Positions 8,158-16,449 of a DNA stretch of 64,000 nt are shown one piece after another. Source of the DNA: Xanthobacteraceae bacterium. Lineage in GTDB: Bacteria > Pseudomonadota > Alphaproteobacteria > Rhizobiales > Xanthobacteraceae. The stretch lies in the NCBI GenBank assembly GCA_019746135.1, contig JAIESI010000072.1, forward strand, positions 1 through 64,000, written 5' to 3'. The stretch's first letter is position 1; every line of letters starts with the position of its first letter. The translations under genes were made by a program, and so were the position numbers. The notes beneath the pieces were generated by a model that was not told the origin of the DNA, made no database searches, and saw only the letters and a list, made by a program, of their open reading frames with translations.

Positions 8158-9015
8158 CTAATTTACGAGAAGCTCCTCCTCGCGCATGCTTGCAGCAGGC
8201 ACAAACAACGAGCGGCCATACTCAGCTTTGCCGAATTCTGCGATCACAGCTTGTCCTTCAGGCGCGACCACCCAATCTCCGAAAGCTTGCCCAGCCGACG
8301 CATTGACCTTCGGAAACTTGGCCGGATTGACCGGCATCACGTGATAGATGTTGTAGAGAGCGGGATCGCCCTCGACCAGTATCGGCAGGCCAATGCGCTT
8401 GGCGTGAACGAGGTAGGTGCCCCGGTCGGTAAAAGCATAGCCCTGGAACTGCGCGGCGACGTCCATGGTAAGGCCCTGACCCTGGCCGGTCTCGCGATAC
8501 CAGGATTGACCTTTCGGATCGATCGCAGCCCGCTTCCACATCGCCAGCTCGCGCACGTGCGTGCCAGACTGGTCCCCGCGGGAGACGAACGGCACCTTGG
8601 CCTCGCCGATGCGCCGCAGCGCATCGGCGGCTTTAAGCCCCTTGATCTTCGCGGGATCGGCCTCGGGACCGATAATAACGAAATCGTTGTACATCACGAG
8701 CCGGCGCGAGGTGCCATTTCCGCCTGCCATCCATTCCTTTTCGGCCGCAGGCGAGTGCGTCAGCAGCACGTCGCCTTCGCCGCGGGCGCCCTGCTTCAGA
8801 ATGTCACCGCTTCCGGCAACGATAGGCTTGACGGCCAAGCCAGACTTCTTGGCAAACGCATCGGTCAGGATGCGCAGGATCCCGCTATCCTGTGTGGTCG
8901 TGGTGGTCAGAATGATGATTTCCTTGGAATTGGATGGCTGGGCCGTAGCCGGCGCGGGAACACCGACGAAGGCAGCCAAGGCTGCGGCGACAAGCAAGCG
9001 GGTCAAGCGAATCAT
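8158..9015 (-). CDS. tupA: Tungstate-binding periplasmic protein TupA
   Basis: Periplasmic solute-binding protein, 285 residues, with a Sec signal peptide (residues 1-25, cleavage after ATA). The oxyanion-binding motifs of TupA are clear: TTTTTQDSG near residue 40 and SRGDQSGTH near residue 145, which in characterised TupA proteins co-ordinate tungstate with far higher affinity than molybdate. It is first in tupABC and has a GGAG-type ribosome site. No ModE- or TunR-type regulator is linked. Its position inside a metal/oxyanion resistance island is unusual for an uptake system. Confidence 0.88.
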   Translation of the reverse strand: MIRLTRLLVAAALAAFVGVPAPATAQPSNSKEIIILTTTTTQDSGILRILTDAFAKKSGLAVKPIVAGSGDILKQGARGEGDVLLTHSPAAEKEWMAGGNGTSRRLVMYNDFVIIGPEADPAKIKGLKAADALRRIGEAKVPFVSRGDQSGTHVRELAMWKRAAIDPKGQSWYRETGQGQGLTMDVAAQFQGYAFTDRGTYLVHAKRIGLPILVEGDPALYNIYHVMPVNPAKFPKVNASAGQAFGDWVVAPEGQAVIAEFGKAEYGRSLFVPAASMREEELLVN

Positions 9016-9317
9016 TCGGCAGACTCCTGCGGTCCGCGGCCCAAGGGCGCGATTTAGGTTGTCGGAAGGTTATCGGAACCGCCGTTCCGGGAACGCAGCA
9101 GGCTCGCCAGCGTGCTGCAAACGGACTTTTAGACTAGCGCCAAAGCGCCTCTATGCACAGGGGCGTGCGACATCTGGACGACGCCGGATTCTGATGACCT
9201 TCGTCAGATATCCACCAGGCCAGCTGTGCTCACTTTGAGTTTGTCGCTCATAACCCGAAGCGGACATGAGAGCGGGGAAATCCAGCGCAATCCATGGCGG
9301 GCTTGCATGCTGTCGTC
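9016..9317. other. Divergent intergenic region tupA / dmeR
   Basis: About 300 bp between the divergent tupA and dmeR genes. No credible gene is seen. It should contain the promoters for both units; I could not identify convincing -35/-10 boxes or a molybdenum/tungsten-cofactor riboswitch. The DmeR operator lies at its dmeR edge. Confidence 0.5.
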
Positions 9318-9340
9318 ATATAGGGTACCCCCCTATGCTA
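9318..9340 (+). promoter_or_regulatory. DmeR-type operator with C6 tract
   Basis: ATAGGG at 9320-9325 and CCCTAT at 9331-9336 form an inverted repeat around TACCC, followed by GCTAT. An AT-flanked run of six C is the operator form described for DmeR/RcnR proteins. It touches the dmeR start codon at 9340, so binding would block transcription or initiation right at the gene. Confidence 0.7.
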
Positions 9341-9609
9341 TGAGCCATCTTGCCAAGGACAAGGCCAAGCTGATCGCGCGGGTCCGTCGCCTGAAGGGGC
9401 AGATGGAGGCCATCGAGACAGCCATCGGCACGGCACCCTGCGCGGAAATTTTGAACCTCGTCGCCTCCGTCCGGGGAGCGGTGAACGGCCTGATGGCGGA
9501 GCTGATCGAGGATCACATCCGCGAGCATGTTCTCCATGCCGAAAACGGCTCCAAACGGACCGAAGGGGCGAACGAACTCATCGATGTGGTGAAGGCGTAT
9601 CTCAAATGA
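9340..9609 (+). CDS. dmeR: DmeR, Ni/Co-responsive repressor (RcnR/FrmR family)
   Basis: Repressor of 89 residues. From the ATG at 9340 the ligands are H3, C34, H59 and H63, the RcnR/DmeR Ni(II)/Co(II) set (RcnR: H3, C35, H60, H64); H3 also fixes this start, because ligand use of the N-terminus needs Met-Ser-His. The core (KLIARVRRLKGQMEAIE, SVRGAVNGLM) is diagnostic. A longer frame to 9226 would run through the operator and is rejected; an ATG at 9307 is possible but would bury H3. There is no Shine-Dalgarno sequence directly before 9340. The stop overlaps the dmeF start (ATGA), so the two are coupled. Confidence 0.88.
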   Translation: MSHLAKDKAKLIARVRRLKGQMEAIETAIGTAPCAEILNLVASVRGAVNGLMAELIEDHIREHVLHAENGSKRTEGANELIDVVKAYLK

Positions 9610-10529
9610 CCGACCAAGTATCTCGGCTCACGGCCATTGACCACGATCACGTGTTCCTGGGCGACCGCCACGACCGTAACGAACGCCGGACGCGGTTCGT
9701 CATCGCGCTGACCGGCACGATGATGATGCTCGAAATCGTCTCCGGCACAGTGTTCGGCTCCATGGCACTCGTCGCCGACGGCTGGCATATGGCCACTCAC
9801 ATGACGGCGATGCTGATTACCGCTCTGGCCTACTTCTACGCGCGTCGGCACGCTCAGAATCCACGCTTCACCTTTGGCACCGGAAAGATGGGCGACCTGG
9901 CCGGTTTCGCGAGCGCGATAGTGCTCGCTCTCATCGCGTTGATGATTGGATGGGAGAGCGTATTGCGCTTGGCCGCGCCAGTGCCCATCGACTTCCCGCA
10001 GGCCATAGCGGTCGCGGTGCTCGGACTCATCGTCAATATCGTCAGTGCATGGCTGCTGAAGGACGACCACCATCACGGCCATCACCACGATCACCACCAC
10101 GCTCATGACAACAACCTACGCGCGGCCTACGTTCACGTCCTGGCCGATGCGCTGACGTCGATTTTCGCCATCGTGGCACTCGTCACAGGCAGCATCTACG
10201 GCTGGCTCTGGCCGGACCCCGTGATGGGCGTCGTCGGCGCGTTGGTGATCGCTCGGTGGTCATTCGGTCTGATGCGGGACGCTGGGGGCGTGCTGGTAGA
10301 CTACATCCCGGTTGGCGAGGACCTTCCTGATGAAATTCGGGCGGCGGTTGAGACGCCGTCCGACCGCATCACCGATCTGCACGTGTGGCAGCTCGGCCCC
10401 GGCCACCACGGCGCAATAGTCTGCATCGAGTCGGATGCACCGAAGAACCCGTTATTTTATCGCCAGAAGCTTGCCACCATACACGACCTCTCGCACGTCA
10501 CCGTGGAAGTCCAGCCACGTGCTGCCTGA
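9606..10529 (+). CDS. dmeF: DmeF, cation diffusion facilitator for Co(II)/Ni(II) export
   Basis: Inner-membrane CDF antiporter of 307 residues that exports divalent metal in exchange for protons. The transport-site residues are seen in helix 2 (ADGWHMATH) and helix 5 (HVLADALTS). Between them is a His-rich cytoplasmic loop with about ten His in 18 residues near 153-170, typical of DmeF. The C-terminal domain (ITDLHVWQLGPGHHG) is the CDF ferredoxin-like metal-sensing fold. It follows dmeR with a 4-bp overlap, the standard dmeRF arrangement of rhizobia, where it gives cobalt and nickel tolerance. Confidence 0.92.
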   Translation: MTDQVSRLTAIDHDHVFLGDRHDRNERRTRFVIALTGTMMMLEIVSGTVFGSMALVADGWHMATHMTAMLITALAYFYARRHAQNPRFTFGTGKMGDLAGFASAIVLALIALMIGWESVLRLAAPVPIDFPQAIAVAVLGLIVNIVSAWLLKDDHHHGHHHDHHHAHDNNLRAAYVHVLADALTSIFAIVALVTGSIYGWLWPDPVMGVVGALVIARWSFGLMRDAGGVLVDYIPVGEDLPDEIRAAVETPSDRITDLHVWQLGPGHHGAIVCIESDAPKNPLFYRQKLATIHDLSHVTVEVQPRAA

Positions 10530-10681
10530 ATTTAGCTCTGACAATCGCGCAAACCTGCGGGCTTAGCTGCTCGGAGAAATCCGCTATCTGCTTCTGGCAC
10601 ATCACCGACATCAGACGATGCCTGCCATTCAGTCGCTATCGGCAGCAAAGCGGACATCGCAAATCTATGGGTAGCCACCTT

Positions 10682-11095
10682 TTATGGGAATCGGCGGTTA
10701 CACGGCCATTCGTCTGTGAAGGCATTCTGGACAGAGACAGCCCTGTCGACCCCCAATTTGTCGGCATTTTTCTCGACCCATTGGATGAACACCGATCGGA
10801 GCCCCGATTGGTCGTACACCGCCCCACAAATGCCGCCAGGCATATTGCTATTTCCCAATGCAATCAGGACATCCGCCATTCCTGACAAATAGCCATCGCA
10901 CCAGTTTACTTTGAGCTCTGTCTCAGATTTGCAATACTGATAGAGAAGCCACGTGCTTCTCGACACGAGTTGATCCACGTCCCGCTCTCCCGCCCCCGTT
11001 TTGTCGGGATGTGCGACCAGCGCGAGCCAGGCAGCCATGGCGACGAGAAAAGCCACTCGCTTCCGGTGGAATCCCGTTGTTCTGAAAAATCTCAT
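10682..11095 (-). CDS. Secreted Rap1a/Tai immunity-like protein
   Basis: A 137-residue protein from the ATG at 11095; the open frame extends to 11278 but the extension looks non-coding. After a basic N-terminus comes a signal segment (VAFLVAMAAWLALVAHP). The mature part has the pattern of the Rap1a/Tai family of periplasmic type VI immunity proteins: an early Cys in LYQYCKSE, then CDGYLSGMADVL, a mid Cys in GGICGAVYD, and a terminal AFTDEWPC. No effector gene is adjacent. The family is also widespread as orphan periplasmic proteins, so immunity is not established. It is separated by 206 bp from the upstream minus-strand genes and is probably its own unit. Confidence 0.55.
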   Translation of the reverse strand: MRFFRTTGFHRKRVAFLVAMAAWLALVAHPDKTGAGERDVDQLVSRSTWLLYQYCKSETELKVNWCDGYLSGMADVLIALGNSNMPGGICGAVYDQSGLRSVFIQWVEKNADKLGVDRAVSVQNAFTDEWPCNRRFP

Positions 11096-11301
11096 CCGCA
11101 CCAACTCGAAAAATCGAACGCGCAGAATTTGGACGCAGCAAGTCTGACAGCCAGTCTGCAAATCCCCGCATGGCCAGATAATTCTGCGCCGTAGCGGTTG
11201 GCCGTCAGGCGATCCACCTCGCCGCCAAAAGATCCCTAGCTTGACCGAACAGAAGGTAGTCACTTTGGAGTTCCTCAATTGTGGCGGAACGTCCGGCCTG
11301 C

Positions 11302-11772
11302 CTAGTTTCGCAAGAACATGGTCATGCGCAGCACATAAACCCCTTTTCGATCCTCATCAGTGCTGACCGTCATAGTTGCGAGCCCGACCGGGTGGTGCAG
11401 CACGACATAGAGCGGGGAAGTCCGCAGCTCGTCCTGCGACCACCAACCCTGTCCGAAGCACGCCTTCACCTGCCGCACGACGGCTGTGACTTTCTCCCGG
11501 GCAGCATTGGCCGTCCGGATGTCGTGCGAATTGCACGAGTAGGTCCGCTCGCCATAGATGGTGCAGTCCTTCCACCCGGTGAGCGGCCGCGACGTCTCGT
11601 AAAAGCTTCCCTCACGCACTTTCCCGGTGATCGATGCAAACTTGTCGGCGCCGGCCGCCAGGCGAACGACGTGAGTCAGATCGGAGCAGAAAGGCTCCGC
11701 CTTTCCCCGCGCTAGACCGACGCTGGCAGAGAGCACCACTGCTCCGGCGGTGAGCGCGAGGCGCCTGATCAT
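11302..11772 (-). CDS. Hypothetical secreted protein
   Basis: 156 residues from the ATG at 11772 (a longer frame to 11964 overlaps the upstream gene and is not credible). Signal peptide MIRRLALTAGAVVLSASVGLA. The mature protein has four Cys (EPFCSDL, WKDCTIY, TYSCNSH, KACFGQG), probably disulphide-paired, and no motif I can assign. It starts 25 bp after the stop of the secreted LamG-like gene and seems to be the last gene of the long chromate operon. Confidence 0.6.
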   Translation of the reverse strand: MIRRLALTAGAVVLSASVGLARGKAEPFCSDLTHVVRLAAGADKFASITGKVREGSFYETSRPLTGWKDCTIYGERTYSCNSHDIRTANAAREKVTAVVRQVKACFGQGWWSQDELRTSPLYVVLHHPVGLATMTVSTDEDRKGVYVLRMTMFLRN

Positions 11773-11797
11773 GCTCGGCCCTCCGGGACTCGCCGTC

Positions 11798-12523
11798 TCA
11801 GTACGAAGGCGTAGCCACATAGCCTTCGAAATAGACGTAGCTGTCCGCCTTCGACCACAGCCCGATGCGCCCAGAGACCGGTTCGGCGAGCGTGTGCTCA
11901 AGATAGAGCTTGCCGTCGAGATAGCCTTCGATCTTCGTATCGGCGATGCGGACCTTGAGATCATGCCACACGCGGCTCGGTGTCGGCGTGTTGCGTATCC
12001 ACTTCACCGAGGAACGCTTGCCCTTCTCGAACTTCCAGAGCACGAGATTGTTTTCCAACGGGTTGGCGCGTAGCGTCAGATAGTCGCCGTTGGTTTTCAA
12101 GTTGAACAGGATGCCGGCGCCCTGGTCGATGCGACCGGAAATCCCTTCGAACCGGACGCTGATCTCACCGGATTTGAAATCCGGGATGTCCTTGGCCACG
12201 GCATAGGGAAAGTATGCGTAGGCCTGGACACGATCCAGAAACTCGGCATAGCGCTCGCCATAGAGCGCGCGGGCCTTGTCGGCGACACCGGCAGACGATT
12301 GTCCCTCTTTCCACTGCCGGCCATCGACGGCGAGCACTTTCTTGTTGCCTTCCTGCTCGACCCGCCAGATGCCGACAACGCTCAAGAAAGACTTTGGCTC
12401 GGCGCCAACCGCCTCGTTCGAAAGATCGACCCTGACGGACTGTTGCGCGAGCAACGGAACGACAACTGCGACGAGCGCGAAGAGCGACAGTCCAGCAGTG
12501 ATAAAGTTTCTAGGATTGGGCAT
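11798..12523 (-). CDS. Secreted LamG/DUF1080-like protein
   Basis: 241 residues from the ATG at 12523, chosen over the ATG at 12529 because GGAGG is 6 bases from 12523 but directly abuts 12529. A signal peptide (FITAGLSLFALVAVVVPLLAQ) is followed by a concanavalin-like beta-sandwich pattern: GAGILFNLKTNGDYLTLRAN, WHDLKVRIADTKIEGYLDGK and GRIGLWSKADSYVYFEG. This resembles 3-keto-disaccharide hydrolase/DUF1080 and LamG domains, where the fold binds polymers or small ligands. It overlaps the permease stop by 14 bp. A related but frameshifted gene occurs at 19913-20591, so the operon holds two such proteins. Confidence 0.65.
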   Translation of the reverse strand: MPNPRNFITAGLSLFALVAVVVPLLAQQSVRVDLSNEAVGAEPKSFLSVVGIWRVEQEGNKKVLAVDGRQWKEGQSSAGVADKARALYGERYAEFLDRVQAYAYFPYAVAKDIPDFKSGEISVRFEGISGRIDQGAGILFNLKTNGDYLTLRANPLENNLVLWKFEKGKRSSVKWIRNTPTPSRVWHDLKVRIADTKIEGYLDGKLYLEHTLAEPVSGRIGLWSKADSYVYFEGYVATPSY

Positions 12524-13904
12524 GAACATCCTCCGTTTTGGATAGAGTGCGGATATCGAAGGGGCGGCGGCTCCACCACCAACCAAGGAGAATCAGCAGC
12601 GGCAAACCGCCAAAGAACCAAACCCACACAGGCTCGGCTTTGACGACGAGCGGATAGCCCGAATAATCAGGCGCGGAGAGCTGGGCCGGCGGTGCAAACC
12701 CTGCCAGCACATAGATCAGGGGAAGGATTTCGCGGGGACTGGTGGATCGGCTGGTATCGCTCCGATTGCCGTAGACGTAAGTCACCTCGCCGTAGCGCTC
12801 ATCATTCATGTGCGAGCTGAACAAACCCTCGGCGACCTGAACGGTCAGATCCGGCACCGCGCGTTCGAGCTTTGCCAGCACGCTGCGCCGGAGATCGACA
12901 TACCGTGGGTCTTCCACGGCTAGATGTACGGTGATCTGTAGAGGCTCGCTTAGTTTGGCCAAGGCCTGCCGATCCGCCAGGGAGAAAGAGTTGCGTTGAT
13001 CCTCGGTGACGTCGAACGTCATCCGCACAGTGGCTGAGATCGTCAACGCGATGCCAGCAGCCACAACGCATATCGCTGAACGCCAAAGGTTGCTGCGTGT
13101 CGGAACACCGGTCGGCAGCCAAATGGCCGCCAATGTGCAAAAAACGCCAATCGCCACGATCATGCCGGCGACAAGCCCAAGCGATAGCAACCCGCCTTCG
13201 AATGTTCGCAAGGCGGGCGTCAGTGACAGGTGCGCAAGCAGACCCGGAAAGCCAGAGCTGCCAGCCGTCGTGAAATCAAGAACCCAGGACCCTATCGTGA
13301 AGGCCAATGTGAGGATTGCTGCCGTCGCGGAGGAATCGGAAATGGACGCTGCGAACAGCGCCATTGAGCCAATCAGCAAGGCATAAAGGGCGTGCCCGAG
13401 CAGGAGGTTGAAAAGCTCGGGACCCGCGAGATGTCCGCCGACGAGGCGCCAGATCAAGAGAGCCGACCCGCAAGCAGCCGCAGCGGCAATCAGCCAAGCT
13501 ACCCAAATCGCGGCAAGCTTGATGCCGATCAAGGTTGAAAGCCGGTAAGGCAGTTGAAGCAACAGCCGTATCGCCCCGGTTTCCTTCTCGTTGCCCAGAA
13601 CTCGGATCGCGACGAATGGAAACAACAAGGTCACCGCGACATAGAAACCGCCAAAAGTCGGCACCAGGACGCCGTCAAGCGGCGAAAGACCGCTTGCCAT
13701 GACCGGAGAATCAACTGCCGCTGCGCTGGCCTCACTGTAAAGGCGCAACGCTTCCGCGAAGCTGAAACCGACGAGTGGACAAAGCAACAGCAACATGGTC
13801 CACAGCGCGCGTCCGCCAAGGATCTCCCACAGCTCCTTGACGAGCAGCGGCGCGAGCGGTGCCCGCGCGTGGGCTCTAGGCGAGCGCAAGGAACACCTCT
13901 TCAA
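12510..13904 (-). CDS. ABC-2 type permease fused to a GldG-like domain
   Basis: 464-residue membrane protein. Residues about 20-270 have six or so helices and the ABC-2 permease pattern (FVAIRVLGNEKETGAIRLLL) close to NosY/GldF. After another helix, residues about 310-400 form a periplasmic segment (ADRQALAKLSEPLQITVHL) like the GldG/ABC-exporter soluble domain, and a final helix (VWFFGGLPLLILLGWWW) ends the chain. It is encoded directly after its ATPase, with a 29-bp overlap if the ATG at 13904 is used; an internal TTG would reduce the overlap. Substrate unknown. Confidence 0.7.
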   Translation of the reverse strand: MKRCSLRSPRAHARAPLAPLLVKELWEILGGRALWTMLLLLCPLVGFSFAEALRLYSEASAAAVDSPVMASGLSPLDGVLVPTFGGFYVAVTLLFPFVAIRVLGNEKETGAIRLLLQLPYRLSTLIGIKLAAIWVAWLIAAAAACGSALLIWRLVGGHLAGPELFNLLLGHALYALLIGSMALFAASISDSSATAAILTLAFTIGSWVLDFTTAGSSGFPGLLAHLSLTPALRTFEGGLLSLGLVAGMIVAIGVFCTLAAIWLPTGVPTRSNLWRSAICVVAAGIALTISATVRMTFDVTEDQRNSFSLADRQALAKLSEPLQITVHLAVEDPRYVDLRRSVLAKLERAVPDLTVQVAEGLFSSHMNDERYGEVTYVYGNRSDTSRSTSPREILPLIYVLAGFAPPAQLSAPDYSGYPLVVKAEPVWVWFFGGLPLLILLGWWWSRRPFDIRTLSKTEDVHAQS

Positions 13905-14604
13905 GCCGAGCGTGCGGTGCGTCGATGCGCGCCCGAAGCTCGTCGAGCGTCCCTACGCCTCGCACCTCGCCTGCGGACAGCAAGACGAACCGGTCGCACA
14001 TACGTTCGGCGTCGGCCAGTTGGTGAATGGAGAGGAGGAGCGTTCGGCCCTGCGCGGCCTCATGACGAAGCACCGCCATCATCTCGCGGGTCTGCTTCAA
14101 GTCGAAACCATCGAATGGCTCATCCATTAGAAGCAATGGATGAGGTGCAAGGAAGCCGAGCGCCAGCATCAGCCGGCGGTTGAAGCCTTTGGAGAGCGAA
14201 TATACGCGTTTCGCCAACACCGCGTTCAGCCCAACACGCACCACCACACTCGCCACGAAATCCTGCGACCGGCCATAGACCTCCGCCACGAATGACAGCA
14301 CCCGCGCCACGGGTTGATCCGCATAGGGCCTGATGCTATCCGGAACGTAGAACATGGCCTCGCGGCGCCGCGCTGGCGCGACGGGAACGTTCCGCCAGGC
14401 AACAGTGCCCTGATCAATCGGAAGCAGTCCCGCCAGCGCTTCCAGGAGAGTCGTCTTACCGGCCCCGTTCGGGCCGATCAGGCCGAGCACTTCGCCCTCA
14501 CGGATGTCGAAGCCAACTTTGCTCAGGACGATCTGCTCGCCATACCGTTTCGTCAGCGACGTGACTTCGAAAAGCGGTGCGCATTGCGAAACCATGTTCG
14601 ACAT
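13876..14604 (-). CDS. ABC-2 exporter ATP-binding protein
   Basis: 242 residues from the ATG at 14604; the frame upstream to 14727 overlaps the preceding gene and looks non-coding. Walker A GPNGAGKTTLLEAL, signature LSKGFNRRLMLALG (SKG variant seen in NosF/GldA-type ATPases), Walker B PLLLMDEPFDGFD and switch His SIHQL are present. It pairs with the permease just downstream. Placed in the middle of the chromate operon, 32 bp after a small secreted protein gene. Confidence 0.75.
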   Translation of the reverse strand: MSNMVSQCAPLFEVTSLTKRYGEQIVLSKVGFDIREGEVLGLIGPNGAGKTTLLEALAGLLPIDQGTVAWRNVPVAPARRREAMFYVPDSIRPYADQPVARVLSFVAEVYGRSQDFVASVVVRVGLNAVLAKRVYSLSKGFNRRLMLALGFLAPHPLLLMDEPFDGFDLKQTREMMAVLRHEAAQGRTLLLSIHQLADAERMCDRFVLLSAGEVRGVGTLDELRARIDAPHARLEEVFLALA

Positions 14605-14636
14605 GCAGCGACTGCCGGTTTTTGCATCAAAACTAG

Positions 14637-14975
14637 CTAGTTCTGTTTTAGAAACTGCAGAACTGCAGCGGTGTCGCGTTTGACAGCATCCTGATCGCTT
14701 TTCTCGAAGGGACATAGCGCTGCCCACTGAACAGCCTCAGCGTCCTTGCCTTCCTTGGCTTTCTGCTTCGCCGTCCTGACCAGAGCCGCGGCGCTGTCGC
14801 TGCCGCGACTTTCACCGTTAGGCATGATCGTCAGCCGCTGGAAGTCCTCTGGAGCGCTGGTGTCAGTTTCGCATTCTTTGACGGCGGAGACACCGTCGGC
14901 GGCCGCGCCATGAGACGCGAGAAAAACGCTGATAAGCGCCGCCGCAACAAGGACGCTCTTTGCTTTTTGAATCAT
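14637..14975 (-). CDS. Small secreted hypothetical protein
   Basis: 112 residues from the ATG at 14975, which has GGGAG at good spacing; an upstream ATG at 14993 is possible. Signal peptide (SVLVAAALISVFLASHGAAA). The mature part has two Cys and a helical, Lys/Ala-rich C-terminal half. No family recognised. Located between chrA (36 bp) and the ABC ATPase (32 bp) on the same strand. Confidence 0.6.
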   Translation of the reverse strand: MIQKAKSVLVAAALISVFLASHGAAADGVSAVKECETDTSAPEDFQRLTIMPNGESRGSDSAAALVRTAKQKAKEGKDAEAVQWAALCPFEKSDQDAVKRDTAAVLQFLKQN

Positions 14976-15011
14976 TGATTGCTCCCTATGCATTGTTTTT
15001 TTGCGTTAACG

Positions 15012-16421
15012 TCAACCGGCGTGCCCCGTAATGGCGTAGAATACCAATCCGAGGGTCGAACAGGCGCCCAACACAGCAATCATGTTCGCCTTGAACCGGA
15101 ACACGGCCAACATCGCGCCGATGGTCAGGAGCAGCGACGGGATATTCACAGAACTCAGCACGGGAACGTCGACGGTCATTCCGAACCTACGAACCTCGTG
15201 CAGCTCTCCGAACAGCACGTGGAGCGCAAACCAGACCGAGAGATTCAGGATGACGCCCACGACCGCCGCAGTGATCGTCGACAGTGCTGCTGAGAGAGCT
15301 TTGTTGCTGCGCATCGTCTCCATGAATGGCGCACCGAGCAATATCCAGAGGAAACAGGGGACGAAGGTCACCCAGGTCGTGAGCAGACCCCCGAGCGTGC
15401 CGGCAACGAGCGGGTGAAGCGAACCAGGCGCCCGGTAGGCCCCCATGAAGCCAACGAATTGGGTGACCATGATCAAGGGCCCGGGTGTGGTCTCGGCCAT
15501 GCCGAGCCCGTCCAGCATTTCGCCGGGCTTCAGCCAGCCGTAGTGATCGACGGCCTGCTGCGCGACATAGGCGAGCACCGCATAAGCGCCCCCGAAGGTG
15601 ACCATCGCCATCTTGGAGAAGAAGATCGCAATGTCCGTGAAGACATTGCCTTCCCCAAACAGTGCCATCAGCCCCAGGACCGGCACGAACCATAGGAGCA
15701 GACCCACCACCGCGACTTTAAGCGACCAACTAACCGGCGGGCGCGCGTGAGCAGGCACACCTTCGCCAAGTGCCGAGTCGGCGTCGGCGACCTGCTTGCC
15801 GCCGACCTTGCCATGTCCATTGCCCGAGAGGAATGAGGCCCAGCCCGCTCTCCCTCCGACGAACCCGATCAGGCCTGCCGCTAAGATGACCAGCGGGAAT
15901 GGCGCCTGGAAGAAGAATAGAGCGACGAAGGCCGCCGCGGCGAGCCCAACCATGACCCTGTTCTTGAGCGCGCGCCGGCCGATCCGTAAGACCGCTTCGA
16001 GCACAATGGCAAGCACCGCCGCCTTCAGGCCGAAGAACAGCGCCTGCACGAACTCAACATTGCCGAAGATCGCATAGATCCAGCTTAGCACCATGATGGC
16101 AACAGCGCCTGGAAGCACGAACAGTGTCCCCGCCACCAGCCCGCCTTTGGTCTTGTGCAGAAGCCAGCCGATATAAATCGCGAGTTGCTGCGCCTCTGGT
16201 CCCGGTAGCAACGTGCAATAGTTGAGCGCATGCAAGAATCGCGTTTCACCTATCCAGCGCTTCTCCTCAACAATGATCCGATGCATCACGGCGATCTGTC
16301 CGGCCGGTCCGCCGAAGCTCAACGCCGCAACCATGGCCCAGACCAGCACCGCCTCCCGGAATGAAACGCCATGCGCCGGTAGGTCGGGCGCATTTCCTGT
16401 AAGGCTTTCGACTTTCGACAT
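15012..16421 (-). CDS. chrA: Chromate efflux transporter ChrA
   Basis: Inner-membrane CHR-family protein of 469 residues, the long two-domain form. The N-half motif ALSFGGPAGQIAVMHR and RFLHALNYCTLLPGPEAQQ and the C-half counterpart MVTFGGAYAVLAYVAQQ and GMAETTPGPLIMVTQF are diagnostic; each half has about 5-6 helices with inverted topology. It exports chromate from the cytoplasm. It lies 28 bp downstream of a cytochrome b gene in the operon led by the rhodanese-ChrB gene. Full length, no broken motif. Confidence 0.95.
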   Translation of the reverse strand: MSKVESLTGNAPDLPAHGVSFREAVLVWAMVAALSFGGPAGQIAVMHRIIVEEKRWIGETRFLHALNYCTLLPGPEAQQLAIYIGWLLHKTKGGLVAGTLFVLPGAVAIMVLSWIYAIFGNVEFVQALFFGLKAAVLAIVLEAVLRIGRRALKNRVMVGLAAAAFVALFFFQAPFPLVILAAGLIGFVGGRAGWASFLSGNGHGKVGGKQVADADSALGEGVPAHARPPVSWSLKVAVVGLLLWFVPVLGLMALFGEGNVFTDIAIFFSKMAMVTFGGAYAVLAYVAQQAVDHYGWLKPGEMLDGLGMAETTPGPLIMVTQFVGFMGAYRAPGSLHPLVAGTLGGLLTTWVTFVPCFLWILLGAPFMETMRSNKALSAALSTITAAVVGVILNLSVWFALHVLFGELHEVRRFGMTVDVPVLSSVNIPSLLLTIGAMLAVFRFKANMIAVLGACSTLGLVFYAITGHAG

Positions 16422-16449
16422 TGGTGTCCTCTAGGATCCTGTTCTGAAC

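Noticed and set aside
10042-10113. His-codon-rich stretch as a DNA tandem repeat
   Set aside because: The CAC/CAT run in dmeF codes the known His-rich CDF loop; it is irregular and explained by protein function.
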